A DNA stretch of 41,769 nt. Source: JBNKEI01 sp050288705. Lineage in GTDB: Bacteria > Myxococcota > Myxococcia > Myxococcales > UBA5297. Below the pieces are notes generated by a model that saw only the letters and a list, made by a program, of their open reading frames with translations, had not been told where the DNA came from and did not search any database. Below are positions 8,414-16,946 of this stretch, piece after piece. The position numbers were made by a program, and so were the translations under genes. Position 1 is the stretch's first letter; each line of letters begins with the position of its first letter. The stretch lies in NCBI GenBank assembly GCA_050288705.1, contig JBNKEI010000157.1:1-41769 (forward strand), given 5' to 3'.

Positions 8414-9034
8414 ATGGAGCCTAAATGGCTGGGGTGGGCAAGACGTTTGCAAGGGTTGGCGCAGAGTGGTTTAGCCTATTCCCAAAATCCTTTTGAAATT
8501 GAGCGTTTCAAGGCGGTTCGCGAGATTGCCGTGGAAATGATGGCGTCTCAGTCGGAAACTGATTTTGCAACCGTGCAAAACCTATTTGAGCAGCAATTCG
8601 GGTATGCGACCCCAAAAATTGATGCTCGCGGGGTGGTGTTTCAAAACGACAAAATACTTTTGGTGAGAGAGCGTTCTGATGGCCTGTGGACATTGCCGGG
8701 CGGTTTCGCCGATGTTGCAGAAAGTCCTAGCGAGGCTGTAGTGCGCGAAGTATTTGAAGAGTCGGGTTACCAAACTAGGGCCATAAAATTGTTGGCTTTA
8801 TGGGATCGCACCAAGCAAGGTCATTTGCCTCCTCGGCCTTTTCGCATGTACAAAATTGTCATGCTTTGCGAGCTACTGGGTGGTCAACCGGTCGATAATT
8901 TGGAAACCGAGGGGGCGAGTTTTTTTGCAGAAAATGAAATCCCCGACCTTTCTTTGGCGCGAGTAACCCCCACGCAAATCAAGCGCATATTCGAGCATTT
9001 GCGCCATCCAGAGTGGCCGGCCGATTTTGATTAG
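8414..9034 (+). CDS. Nudix hydrolase with N-terminal Nudix_N-type domain
   Basis: This 206-residue protein belongs to the Nudix family, which hydrolyses a nucleoside diphosphate linked to another group. The Nudix box is complete: Gly97, then Glu103, Arg111, Glu112, Glu115, Glu116 and Gly118, following the pattern Gx5Ex7REVFEESGY. The N-terminal ~60 residues (WLGWARRLQGLAQSGL, then FEIERFKAVREIA) match the helical domain found ahead of the box in a subgroup of ADP-ribose or nucleotide-sugar Nudix hydrolases. The exact substrate cannot be read from the sequence. The ATG directly follows the lepB stop, so it is the third gene of the lepA-lepB operon and probably depends on it for translation. 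Confidence 0.93.
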   Translation: MEPKWLGWARRLQGLAQSGLAYSQNPFEIERFKAVREIAVEMMASQSETDFATVQNLFEQQFGYATPKIDARGVVFQNDKILLVRERSDGLWTLPGGFADVAESPSEAVVREVFEESGYQTRAIKLLALWDRTKQGHLPPRPFRMYKIVMLCELLGGQPVDNLETEGASFFAENEIPDLSLARVTPTQIKRIFEHLRHPEWPADFD

Positions 9035-9359
9035 TTAGCCAATCGCAAGCTCGCCGACAAATGGGGCAGGCAATCGAGTTCTAATTGAGAACTCCATTTC
9101 CCTGGCAAATGGGAATTGGGGCGAGAAGCCGAGTAGAGCGACGCTTGCCCCAAGCGGAAAAATTGGGGTCTTGCAATTGCCTCTAGTAGCGCCATCGACA
9201 TTGCTAAGCCAGCTCTCGCCGGGAAACAGTTCGTCATTTGGTTTATTCTATTAGTTCGCGGTATACAGTTGTAAAAATCTGCTTGTCCAACTTGCGTTTC
9301 TCGACCCCAGGCCTAACGGCCACTATCGAGATAACCAAACTATCAAGTGAGGCGTGGCC
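9035..9359. other. Intergenic stretch with hairpin and repeat, no gene seen
   Basis: No convincing reading frame lies between the Nudix hydrolase and prkA. The left half holds a perfect inverted repeat, GAGTTCTAATTGAGAACTC (9077-9095), and copy 2 of the dispersed repeat. It also holds two further CCCCATTTG-type and CCCCAA-type words on the minus strand, as if several partial repeat units were stacked. No clear T-run terminator follows the hairpin. The right half precedes prkA and shows no strong promoter by eye; GAGG at 9349-9352 is the probable ribosome-binding site. Confidence 0.6.
9104..9143 (+). repeat. Dispersed intergenic hairpin repeat, copy 2
   Basis: GGCAAATGGG, TTGGGGCGAGA and GCCGAGTAGAGCGACG match the minus-strand reading of positions 9-49 almost base for base. 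The hairpin is weaker here: GGC and GCC around GAGAA. As with copy 1, it lies just past the 3' end of a gene and in the same orientation as that gene. Confidence 0.6.
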
Positions 9360-11621
9360 GTGAATTCCCGAGGCTCTCTGGCATCAGCATTTAGCGAAAC
9401 TGAATCTCCGCTTTCCGATATTGGAGAGAAAGTCCTGGGGGCATTTAAGCGTGATCGTACGATTCTCTCCTACCACGAGTATTTGCAATTGGTGCGCGAT
9501 GCTCCGCGGATTCACCTGCGGAATTCAGCCCAATATGTGAAAGATGTTTTCGATTATTTTGGCTCCTACCGGGAAGGCACTCCTTCGGGACCTATTCGTC
9601 GTTTTCGCTTGTTCGACCTGGAATGGGAAAATGGCAATGGTAGGGTTGCTGGGCAGGAAGAAGTACAGAATGGTGTTTACCGTGTTTTGGCCAACTTTGT
9701 ACGTATTGGTAAGGTAAACAAGCTGATTCTATTGCACGGACCGAACGGAAGCGCCAAGTCGTCTATAGTTAGTGCGATCATGCAGGGAATGGAGCAATAC
9801 AGTCATATAGAGGCTGGTGCATTGTATCGATTCTACTGGGTTTTTCCCTCTGAAAAAGCAGTTCGCGGAGCATCGCTGGGATTTCACGATCGCCCTTTAA
9901 GAGAAGAAAAAGCTACTCAAAGCTATGCTCACATGGAAGGAGACGCTCTCGACGCACGGATTTCTTGTGAATTAAAAGACCACCCCATTTTGCTAGTTCC
10001 GCGAGCCGAGCGAGCAGCACTTTTGGAACCAATTATTCGGGACTTAAAAGATTTTAATTTAGCCAACTATTTAATTGAAGGAGATCTTTGTCACAAATGT
10101 AAGCAAATTTTCACTGCTTTATTGGGCGCCTATCGGGGTGACTATCTGAAGGTTTTGCGTCATATACAAGTAGAAAGGTTTTATGTAGATCGAAAGTATT
10201 TACAAAGTGCGGCAACCGTAGAGCCTCAGCTTTCGGTGGATGCAGCCTGTCGTCAGGTAACCGCCGATCGATCGACCGCTAATCTTCCGGCGTCTTTACA
10301 TAATGTAGCACTTTTAGAGCCATTAGGGCCGCTAGTTCATGCTAATAGAGGTATTATTGAGTATTCGGACTTACTAAAAAGACCAATAGAAGCATTTCGA
10401 TATTTACTGGGAATGAGCGAAACTGCTTCGGTTTCCATGGAACATTTTGTTCTTAAATTAGATCAAGTACTAATTTCATCGGCAAATGACAAACACCTCA
10501 ACGCTTTCAAAGAATTGCCTGATTTTGCCTCGTTTAAAGGCCGGGTGGAATTAGTGCGCGTGCCTTATCTTCGTTCCTCTCTCCTAGAACAACAAATATA
10601 CGATCAACAAGTTACTGATGTTGCGGTAGGAAGACATGTTGCTCCTCATTCTACTCAGGTAGCGGCCATATGGGGCGTTTTGACCAGATTAAAGAAGCCG
10701 GTAGCCAATCGGTATTCAGGCGAGGTGGCTGATTTAGTCGATGACCTTTCGCCATTAGAGAAACTTCGGCTGTACGACCGAGGTGAATCACCTGATCGTT
10801 TATCTATGTCTCAGGCGAAGGAATTAAAGAACCGCTTGCCTCAAATCTATCAAGAAGCCGATGGTTATCCTCGCTATGAAGGCAGTTGCGGGGCTTCGGC
10901 ACGCGAGCTAAAAACCGCTCTGTTTAATGCCGCTCAATCATCCGAAACCCAGTGTCTTACTCCTTTTCTGGTACTGCAAGAGTTGCGTTCTTTGTGCAAA
11001 GATAAAAGTATTTACGAATTTTTGCAGCAAGAAGCTATTGATAGCTACCATGATCACGAAAGCTTAATTGATGTAGTGGAAGCTGAGTGTGTAGACCTTG
11101 TCGATCAAGAAGTTCGAGACTGTATGGGGTTGATTTCGGAAACCCAATATCGGGAATTATTTGAAAAATATATTCAACATGTTTCCCAGTGGGTTAAAGG
11201 AGAAAAGGTTCATAACCGAATTACTGGTGAATACGAAAAACCCAGTGAAACCATTATGAGAGACATGGAACTAATAGTAATGCCTGCCGATCAAGAACGA
11301 GGAGATTACCGCCGAGGGCTTATTTCTTCTATAGGTGCTTTCAAACTCGATCATCCACAAGATGAAGTAGATTATGGGCGAGTTTTCCCAGAAATATTCA
11401 AAAAATTACGCGACCATTATTTTGACGAGCGCAAGAAGTCATTGTATAAAAATGCGCAAAATGTCCTCAAGTATCTTTCTGAAGATCAAAAAGAACTTTC
11501 AGTTAAAGAAAAAGCGCAAACAGAAAATGCATTAAAAATGATGAAAGAAAAGTATCATTATTGCGACCGCTGCGCGAAAGATGCGGTGGTGTTTTTAATG
11601 AGGAAAAGATATACTAAATAG
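9360..11621 (+). CDS. prkA: PrkA-type AAA+ serine protein kinase
   Basis: The product is about 753 residues and matches the PrkA family of large serine protein kinases with an N-terminal AAA+ domain. The Walker A motif HGPNGSAKSS is at about 127-136. The family phrases SYHEYLQLVRDAPRIHLRNSAQYVKDVFDYFG near the N-terminus and GLISSIGAFKLDHP, then FPEIFKKLRDHYFDERKK, near the C-terminus are unmistakable. A cluster HKCKQIF and a C-terminal YHYCDRCAKDA hold extra Cys. PrkA proteins act in the cytoplasm in stress and starvation responses. The frame extends to a GTG at 9354, but GAGG (9349-9352) sits only 1 base from it and 7 bases from the GTG at 9360, so 9360 is preferred. The gene stands alone. 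Confidence 0.94.
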   Translation: MNSRGSLASAFSETESPLSDIGEKVLGAFKRDRTILSYHEYLQLVRDAPRIHLRNSAQYVKDVFDYFGSYREGTPSGPIRRFRLFDLEWENGNGRVAGQEEVQNGVYRVLANFVRIGKVNKLILLHGPNGSAKSSIVSAIMQGMEQYSHIEAGALYRFYWVFPSEKAVRGASLGFHDRPLREEKATQSYAHMEGDALDARISCELKDHPILLVPRAERAALLEPIIRDLKDFNLANYLIEGDLCHKCKQIFTALLGAYRGDYLKVLRHIQVERFYVDRKYLQSAATVEPQLSVDAACRQVTADRSTANLPASLHNVALLEPLGPLVHANRGIIEYSDLLKRPIEAFRYLLGMSETASVSMEHFVLKLDQVLISSANDKHLNAFKELPDFASFKGRVELVRVPYLRSSLLEQQIYDQQVTDVAVGRHVAPHSTQVAAIWGVLTRLKKPVANRYSGEVADLVDDLSPLEKLRLYDRGESPDRLSMSQAKELKNRLPQIYQEADGYPRYEGSCGASARELKTALFNAAQSSETQCLTPFLVLQELRSLCKDKSIYEFLQQEAIDSYHDHESLIDVVEAECVDLVDQEVRDCMGLISETQYRELFEKYIQHVSQWVKGEKVHNRITGEYEKPSETIMRDMELIVMPADQERGDYRRGLISSIGAFKLDHPQDEVDYGRVFPEIFKKLRDHYFDERKKSLYKNAQNVLKYLSEDQKELSVKEKAQTENALKMMKEKYHYCDRCAKDAVVFLMRKRYTK

Positions 11622-11662
11622 AATTGTAACTGTTCAGTATCGCAGCGGTTTGGCTTGAGGGT

Positions 11663-12043
11663 TCACAACGTGGGTGTTCGTAATGCGCCCCAGCGTTGCT
11701 TTTCTCTACGTAATGCACAGTCGCTGTCCAACAGGGCGTAAGGCAGCGCCTCTAAACGTTCTACTGAAATTTCTTCGCCACACTCCACGCATTCTCCATA
11801 AGTTCCCGTATCCATTCGGTGCAGGGCCGCATCAATTTGGGTTAGTTCGTGTAGTTGGTTTTCCGATACCTGTTCCAAAGTGTATTCTAGGGGATCGGCT
11901 TGCGCTGATTCCTCGATTTCGGGGTCGGTTTGGCCTTCTCTTAGCTCAGCGACCTCTTGTTGTGTAGCTTCCCATTTCTCCACAATTTCGCGTCGTCTTG
12001 CTTCTAACCGTTTACGGAAAACACGCAAAGTATCAGTGTCCAT
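11663..12043 (-). CDS. DksA/TraR-family zinc-finger protein with one zinc Cys replaced
   Basis: This 126-residue protein has the DksA/TraR layout: an N-terminal coiled-coil hairpin (residues ~5-75, rich in Arg and Glu) and a C-terminal zinc-finger segment GECVECGEEISVERLEALPYA. The finger normally has C-x2-C-x17-C-x2-C. Here Cys85, Cys88 and Cys109 are present, but the third ligand is Asp106 in DSDC. DksA-like proteins bind RNA polymerase through its secondary channel and alter transcription initiation; several members lack full zinc ligand sets. A strong ribosome-binding site (GGGAGG) lies about 5 bases before the ATG on the minus strand. The gene is convergent with prkA and divergent from trmFO. 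Confidence 0.88.
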   Translation of the reverse strand: MDTDTLRVFRKRLEARRREIVEKWEATQQEVAELREGQTDPEIEESAQADPLEYTLEQVSENQLHELTQIDAALHRMDTGTYGECVECGEEISVERLEALPYALLDSDCALRREKQRWGALRTPTL

Positions 12044-12085
12044 GTCAACCTCCCGTCTACTTTCGTTAAAGACGGAATGTCAGAT

Positions 12086-12137
12086 TACTCGGAGCTCTTG
12101 CTCCAGCCCCCTTCGCCAGCGGGTGGCAATTGCTACT
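12086..12137 (-). repeat. Dispersed intergenic hairpin repeat, copy 3 (diverged)
   Basis: On the minus strand this reads AGTAGCAATTG, CCCGCTGGC, a G-rich run, GGAGC-AAGA-GCTCC and GAGTA, in the same order as copy 1. The stem is perfect here as well: GGAGC (12091-12095) and GCTCC (12100-12104). It differs from copy 1 at one base pair, changed on both sides. It lies between the divergent dksA-like and trmFO genes, which argues against a simple terminator role. Confidence 0.55.
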
Positions 12138-12264
12138 CGGTCCACAAGTCGAAGGAGATCCTTTTTGTGCATCTTGATTTACATGCTAAGAACGTTGGGA
12201 ACTGATGGCAAGCAACGGAAATTTGTTAACGAAGGTTTGGCGAAAGTTTGACGAGGAGTGAATA

Positions 12265-13611
12265 TTGGTAACAGTGATTGGCGCAGGATTGGCAGGCTGT
12301 GAAGTAGCATGGCAGCTTGCCAACCAAAACGTACCGGTTAACCTAGTGGAAAGAAAGCCAAGAAGTCGTTCTCCTGCACATCAGCACGACTATCTGGCAG
12401 AATTGGTGTGTTCGAATTCTTTTCGCTCTGATCATCCGGAGAACGCGGTAGGACTGCTTCATGAAGAACTGAGATTTTTGGGGTCATTGCTGATACAAGT
12501 TGCTGATCTTACGAGCATTCCTGCTGGGGGAGCCCTGGCAGTTAATCGAGAACTGTTTTCCAAAAAAGTGACCGAGATAATTGAGGGACACCCTTGTATT
12601 TCCCTGCAACGCGAGGAAGCCACCGTTCTTCCTTCCGCGCCAAACCTGGTGGTAATTGCTTCAGGTCCGCTTACCTCGGAGGCGCTAGCAGCTCAAATCG
12701 CCAAGTTGGTGGGAGAGCGGCTCTATTTCTATGATGCTATTGCACCGATATTGGCTGCTGATTCTATTGATTACCGAGTGGCTTTTAAAGCCTCTCGTTA
12801 TGGCAAAGGAGAAGGTGATGATTATGTGAATCTTCCCCTTTCGCGCGATCAATATTTTGAATTTGTGCAGGCGTTGCAAGACGGCGAAAAAGTTAAGCCT
12901 CATTCATTTGAGGAACCTAAATATTTTGAAGGGTGTCTTCCGATTGAAGTTTTAGCGGAACGTGGGCCTAAATGCCTGGCTTTTGGACCGATGAAACCGG
13001 TAGGATTAATTGATCCGCAGACCGGAAAACGTCCATTTGCAGTGGTGCAATTACGTCCAGAAAACAGTGAAGGTACCGCCTATAATATGGTAGGATTTCA
13101 AACCCGTTTAACTTGGCCGGAACAAAAGCGAATATTTCGCACGCTTCCTGGTCTATCAGGGGTTGAATTCCTGCGGATGGGGCAAATTCACAGGAATACT
13201 TTTTTAAATTCACCGCAATTATTGCGTGGTGATTTGTCGTTGGCTTCTCATCCGAATATGTTTTTAGCAGGGCAAATTGCTGGTGTGGAAGGATACGTAG
13301 AATCCATTGCCAGCGGCATGCTAACCGCGCTTTCAGTATTGACACGTCTAGCGGGGAAGGAATTTTCGCCTCCCCCTGCTCAGACCGCAGTGGGAGGATT
13401 ATACTCGCACCTAACCACCGCCACAAAACATGGCGAGTATCAACCTAGCAATATTACTTTTGGATTGTTGCCAGCATTGGACAAAACCGTTCACAAGTCA
13501 GAACGCCGAAAACAAATAGTATTGCGCGCCCGCCAGGCTATTCAGCATTGGAGAAGTGAGGTATTATCCTCGATTTTGTCTGCTGGCATGAAATTAAAAG
13601 AAGGGAGCTAA
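12265..13611 (+). CDS. trmFO: tRNA (uracil-54-C5)-methyltransferase TrmFO, folate/FAD-dependent
   Basis: The 448-residue product forms 5-methyluridine at position 54 of tRNA using methylene-tetrahydrofolate and FAD. The N-terminal dinucleotide-binding motif VIGAGLAGCEVAWQLA is followed by the family signature LAELVCSNSFRSD, whose Cys is in the active region. Later come FEGCLPIEVLAERG, LAFGPMKPVGL and the FAD-contact segment FLAGQIAGVEGYVESIASG. The start is TTG, chosen because GAGGAG (12253-12258) lies 6 bases upstream and the glycine-rich motif begins at once. It heads the trmFO-lipoprotein-xerC-hslV-hslU cluster, an arrangement that (without the lipoprotein) resembles the Bacillus gid-codV-clpQ-clpY order. 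The last codons contain the ribosome-binding site of the next gene. Confidence 0.97.
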   Translation: MVTVIGAGLAGCEVAWQLANQNVPVNLVERKPRSRSPAHQHDYLAELVCSNSFRSDHPENAVGLLHEELRFLGSLLIQVADLTSIPAGGALAVNRELFSKKVTEIIEGHPCISLQREEATVLPSAPNLVVIASGPLTSEALAAQIAKLVGERLYFYDAIAPILAADSIDYRVAFKASRYGKGEGDDYVNLPLSRDQYFEFVQALQDGEKVKPHSFEEPKYFEGCLPIEVLAERGPKCLAFGPMKPVGLIDPQTGKRPFAVVQLRPENSEGTAYNMVGFQTRLTWPEQKRIFRTLPGLSGVEFLRMGQIHRNTFLNSPQLLRGDLSLASHPNMFLAGQIAGVEGYVESIASGMLTALSVLTRLAGKEFSPPPAQTAVGGLYSHLTTATKHGEYQPSNITFGLLPALDKTVHKSERRKQIVLRARQAIQHWRSEVLSSILSAGMKLKEGS

Positions 13612-13615
13612 AAGT

Positions 13616-15262
13616 ATGGAAATGACGTTTAAGTCAACTGTTTTTAAGTCTCGAAAAGTTATTTTGTATGCTACTTTGCTTTTTGCGATTTCATTGCTCT
13701 TGGTAGCATGCACTAAGAAAAAGCAACCACTTCCTAAGGGAATAGGCGAACCTTTGATCCTGGGGCCGGCTACTAAGCTTTTGCTTTCTCCGGACAAAAA
13801 AACTATTTTATTTCTTGCTGATCCAATATCTTTTCGTGAAAAAGGGGTTTCCTCCGCTGTTCTTCAGGGGGTTCTCCAAGGAAGTCTTACTTTATTTTCG
13901 CTCGAAAAAAAACAATCGCAGGTTTTGGGTAAAGCTGTTTCCAACCTAGACGACGGATTTGGTATTTCTGCTGACGGACAACACGTTGCTTTTTTGCAGA
14001 ATTTTCGGTTTCGTAGTCAATCGGGAGAATTGGGACTGGCTTCTTTGCACGGAGAACCAAAAGTTACCATCCTAAATAAACATGCCAAGTTTTATCGTTT
14101 TTCTCCTGACGGAAAAAAATTTGCGTATGTCGCCAATGGCGGGGAGATGCACCTTTTAGATCTAAAAAACGGTAATAATAACATATTAGCCCAAAATATT
14201 GCCACTTTTGAATTTTCCCACGATTCTCAGCATATACTTATGCGCAAGCCGCTTGCTGCCGGTGGAAACCTATTGTTGGTTTCCACCTCGTTGCCAGAGG
14301 AACAACCACAATCTATTTCTTTAGGAGTTGCCGAATATAGTTTCTCTTTCGATGGAAAAATGCTGGCTTTTACTTCTAAAGGCGAAGAGTTGCATGGCAA
14401 TTCGTACCGTTTGAATTGGGGGACAATAGCAGCAGCTAGGCAAAAAAAGTTTTTTAAGATCGGAGAAAAGGTTACTAGATTCCGTTTTTCGCCAGACAAT
14501 CAATGGATAGCCTATGAAGATGGGGCAGGGCCAGACCATCCATTGGGAAAATTAAATACCGTTAACGTTTTCGGAGAAGAACCGAAAACAATAGGCCTAA
14601 ATGTGTTCGAGTATCGCTGGTCTCCACAGTCGCATGCTATTGCTCTTCGAGAAAACAACGAAGAAAAAGGCCGCAAATGGATAACGCTTAAAGTGGTTTC
14701 ACCTACTGGCAAGATTGAGCACCAAGAAAGCTGGACTCCCAGCGAAAAGTTAGAACGAATACCCATGACTTGGAGCCCCGACGGAAAATACTTGGCATTT
14801 ATGCGCGCCGTATATAAGCCAGTTTTTTCCCCAAACTTGTATGTTTATGGCGCTGGTCAGAAAACCAAACAAATTGCCCAGTGGGCTTTTGGGTTTCAAT
14901 TTGCCCCTGGGAAGGAAGAAATTTGGTACCAGACAGATTGTGTACGTGGTGGACGGGAATGTAATCTATTATCTAAGCCGTTAGAAGACGCGCATAGTAC
15001 CTCTCGAAAATTAGCTGCGGGAATTCTTTCCTTTCAGTCAGTTAGCAATGGCAATCGAGTTTTTTTAATGTATCCTCGATATGAAAATGAAGAAAATATA
15101 GCTGATATAGGCTGGATCGATGTACCTTCTGGGCAATCTAGTAGAGGGATTGACCAATTTACTCACCCAGAAGTTCATCCTATAGATTCTCAAGGAAATA
15201 CTGTAGTTTATATCGTGAAAGAAAAAGGTCGAGAAGGGGTATACATGGCTCACTTGAAATAA
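13616..15262 (+). CDS. Lipoprotein with TolB-like beta-propeller repeats
   Basis: The 548-residue product is predicted to be a lipoprotein. A basic start and hydrophobic stretch end in a canonical lipobox, LVAC, with Cys32 followed by Thr-Lys-Lys-Lys. The mature chain contains repeated propeller blade strands of the WD40-like/TolB type: FSPDGKKFAYV, FSHDSQHILM, FSFDGKMLAFTS, FSPDNQWIAYED, WSPQSHAIALRE and WSPDGKYLAFMR, spaced about 45-90 residues apart. Such propellers usually serve as binding platforms in the periplasm. The ligand is not evident. AGGGAG (13602-13607) inside the end of trmFO is 8 bases from the ATG, and the gene gap is only 4 bases, so it is cotranscribed with trmFO. It is an unexpected envelope gene in a tRNA-modification/proteolysis cluster. 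Confidence 0.88.
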   Translation: MEMTFKSTVFKSRKVILYATLLFAISLLLVACTKKKQPLPKGIGEPLILGPATKLLLSPDKKTILFLADPISFREKGVSSAVLQGVLQGSLTLFSLEKKQSQVLGKAVSNLDDGFGISADGQHVAFLQNFRFRSQSGELGLASLHGEPKVTILNKHAKFYRFSPDGKKFAYVANGGEMHLLDLKNGNNNILAQNIATFEFSHDSQHILMRKPLAAGGNLLLVSTSLPEEQPQSISLGVAEYSFSFDGKMLAFTSKGEELHGNSYRLNWGTIAAARQKKFFKIGEKVTRFRFSPDNQWIAYEDGAGPDHPLGKLNTVNVFGEEPKTIGLNVFEYRWSPQSHAIALRENNEEKGRKWITLKVVSPTGKIEHQESWTPSEKLERIPMTWSPDGKYLAFMRAVYKPVFSPNLYVYGAGQKTKQIAQWAFGFQFAPGKEEIWYQTDCVRGGRECNLLSKPLEDAHSTSRKLAAGILSFQSVSNGNRVFLMYPRYENEENIADIGWIDVPSGQSSRGIDQFTHPEVHPIDSQGNTVVYIVKEKGREGVYMAHLK

Positions 15263-15316
15263 CCTGATGTTTTCCAAAAACATTGTGCTTCAAAAGAAGG
15301 CGATGTCCTAGCGAGT

Positions 15317-16285
15317 ATGCTGATGATAGAAATTCCTCAACCATTGCAAGATTTCCTTCAGTATATGAAAGTTAGACGCGATGCATCGCCTTTAACCATC
15401 AAAAGTTATCGTAGCGATATTGAACAGTTTTTAGAATTCCTAAAAAAAAATAGCATTGATTGGGAAGAAGTAAATCATTTGCATATCCGGTCATTTTTAG
15501 CAGCTTTAGAAAAGACCAAACCGGCAACTCGCGCCCGTAAGCTAGCTTGCCTGCGTGCTGCATATCGTTATTTGCATAAGCATAACCGGGTAAAGCAAAA
15601 TCCAGGACGTCTGGTTATGTCTCCCAAAAAGGCCAAGTCGCTTCCGAAAGTAGTACCCATCGATGACCTTTTGGCCTTGCTGACTACTCCCGATGAGCAA
15701 AGTGTATTGGGACTGCGTGATCGCGCTATTTTAGAAGTTTTGTATGGAGGCGGTTTGCGGGTTAGTGAATTGTGCGCATTGAGTATCGCCGACTGGAATT
15801 CTTCGCAAAATCTGCTGCGACTATTGGGAAAAGGACGAAAAGAGCGAATCGTGCCTTTAGGCCGAAAGGCAAAGCATGCTTTACATGCTTATTCTTTGCG
15901 CAGAGAAAAGTTGCTCAGTGCAAACAACTTGCAAGAACCGGCTCTTTTTCTGAACCATCGGGGTGGCGTGCTGGGTGTGCGTAGCGTGCGTCGAATAATT
16001 GATAAACATGTACAGACCTGCGCACTGCAGCGCCATATTCATCCCCATGCATTGCGTCATTCGTTTGCCACCCACCTGTTAGATGGCGGGGCAGATATTA
16101 GGATTATTCAAGAGCTTTTGGGACATGCCAGTCTTTCCACTACCCAGCGCTATACCGATGTTTCCTGGGACCGGTTACAGGCGGTCTATGACCATGCTCA
16201 TCCTCGCGCTCAGCTTGCGTTAGGTGAAAACGGCGCGCAAAAGAGCAAGCAATCTACCGAGCATTTGGATATAGTTGCTCAATAA
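15317..16285 (+). CDS. xerC: Tyrosine recombinase XerC-type
   Basis: The 322-residue product is a site-specific recombinase of the tyrosine family, with the N-terminal SAM-like DNA-binding domain (residues ~5-95) and the catalytic domain. All catalytic residues can be seen: Arg148 in GGGLRVSEL, Lys172 in GKGRKER, His244 and Arg247 in HPHALRHSFATHLL, His270 in LLGHASLSTTQ and the nucleophile Tyr279 in RYTDV. Its position between trmFO and hslVU and its ~300-residue core fit XerC/CodV, which resolves chromosome dimers at dif with a partner, rather than a mobile-element integrase. ATG codons at 15317 and 15323 are both possible; GCGAG (15311-15315) spaces better to 15323. The C-terminus carries a ~25-residue polar tail after the usual end. 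Confidence 0.93.
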   Translation: MLMIEIPQPLQDFLQYMKVRRDASPLTIKSYRSDIEQFLEFLKKNSIDWEEVNHLHIRSFLAALEKTKPATRARKLACLRAAYRYLHKHNRVKQNPGRLVMSPKKAKSLPKVVPIDDLLALLTTPDEQSVLGLRDRAILEVLYGGGLRVSELCALSIADWNSSQNLLRLLGKGRKERIVPLGRKAKHALHAYSLRREKLLSANNLQEPALFLNHRGGVLGVRSVRRIIDKHVQTCALQRHIHPHALRHSFATHLLDGGADIRIIQELLGHASLSTTQRYTDVSWDRLQAVYDHAHPRAQLALGENGAQKSKQSTEHLDIVAQ

Positions 16286-16382
16286 AGGCTTGCTTGCTAA
16301 ACAACCAAGAGAAGAAAGCAATGGTTTTAAAATATGCCAAATATTGTGATCTGATGGGCATATTAGGGTAAGGAGAAGACGA

Positions 16383-16913
16383 GTGTATAAGGGAACCACG
16401 ATTCTTTGTGTTCGTAAAAATGGACAGGTATGCATGGCGGGGGATGGTCAAGTTACTTTTGACAAAGCTATTCTCAAAGGTACCGCAAAGAAGGTGCGTA
16501 GGCTTTCTGACGGCCAGGTAATTGCAGGGTTTGCGGGAGCTACTGCCGACGCTTTTACTCTTTTTGAGCGCTTTGAGGAAAAACTTAAGACCTATCAAAA
16601 AAACCTACCTCGTGCCTGTGTTGAGCTGGCCAAGGATTGGCGCACCGATCGATTTCTGCGTCGGTTAGAAGCATTATTAATAGTTGCAGATCGCGACCGG
16701 TCATTCGTGGTAACTGGTTCGGGCGACGTAGTGGAGCCCGATTTAGGAATTGCCGCTATAGGCAGTGGCGGTTCTTATGCTTTGGCGGCGGCCAGGGCTC
16801 TGCACGAGCACACCTCGCTAAGTGCTCACGATATTGCCGCGGCTGCCATGAAAATTGCTTCGGAGATTTGCATTTTTACCAACGATAAAGTGGTGTTCGA
16901 AGAGCTTAATTAA
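16383..16913 (+). CDS. hslV: ATP-dependent protease proteolytic subunit HslV
   Basis: The 176-residue product is the proteasome-like threonine protease HslV (ClpQ). The N-terminus reads MYKGTTILCVRKNG, so the catalytic Thr is Thr5 after removal of a four-residue propeptide, as in species whose HslV is not simply Met-Thr. GDGQVTF and KGTAKKVRRL, which carries the conserved Lys of the active site, follow, as does the Gly-rich AAIGSGGSYALAAARAL. HslV forms a double hexamer capped by HslU and degrades regulators and misfolded proteins in the cytoplasm. Translation starts at GTG, supported by AGGAG 7 bases upstream (16371-16375). hslU follows immediately. Confidence 0.97.
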   Translation: MYKGTTILCVRKNGQVCMAGDGQVTFDKAILKGTAKKVRRLSDGQVIAGFAGATADAFTLFERFEEKLKTYQKNLPRACVELAKDWRTDRFLRRLEALLIVADRDRSFVVTGSGDVVEPDLGIAAIGSGGSYALAAARALHEHTSLSAHDIAAAAMKIASEICIFTNDKVVFEELN

Positions 16914-16946
16914 GCTCGTATAATGGAAAAATTGGGAGAGATTTAC

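Noticed and set aside
9360..11621. AAA+ protein as the RdrA partner of the deaminase relic
   Set aside because: The sequence has clear PrkA family phrases along its whole length and is separated from the relic by the lepA operon.
15317..16285. Phage or integron integrase
   Set aside because: Length, catalytic motifs and position between trmFO and hslV fit XerC/CodV; no att-like repeats or phage genes are nearby.
16923..16946. ATG start for hslU at 16923
   Set aside because: The GTG at 16947 has GGGAGAG six bases upstream and gives the normal HslU N-terminus and length.
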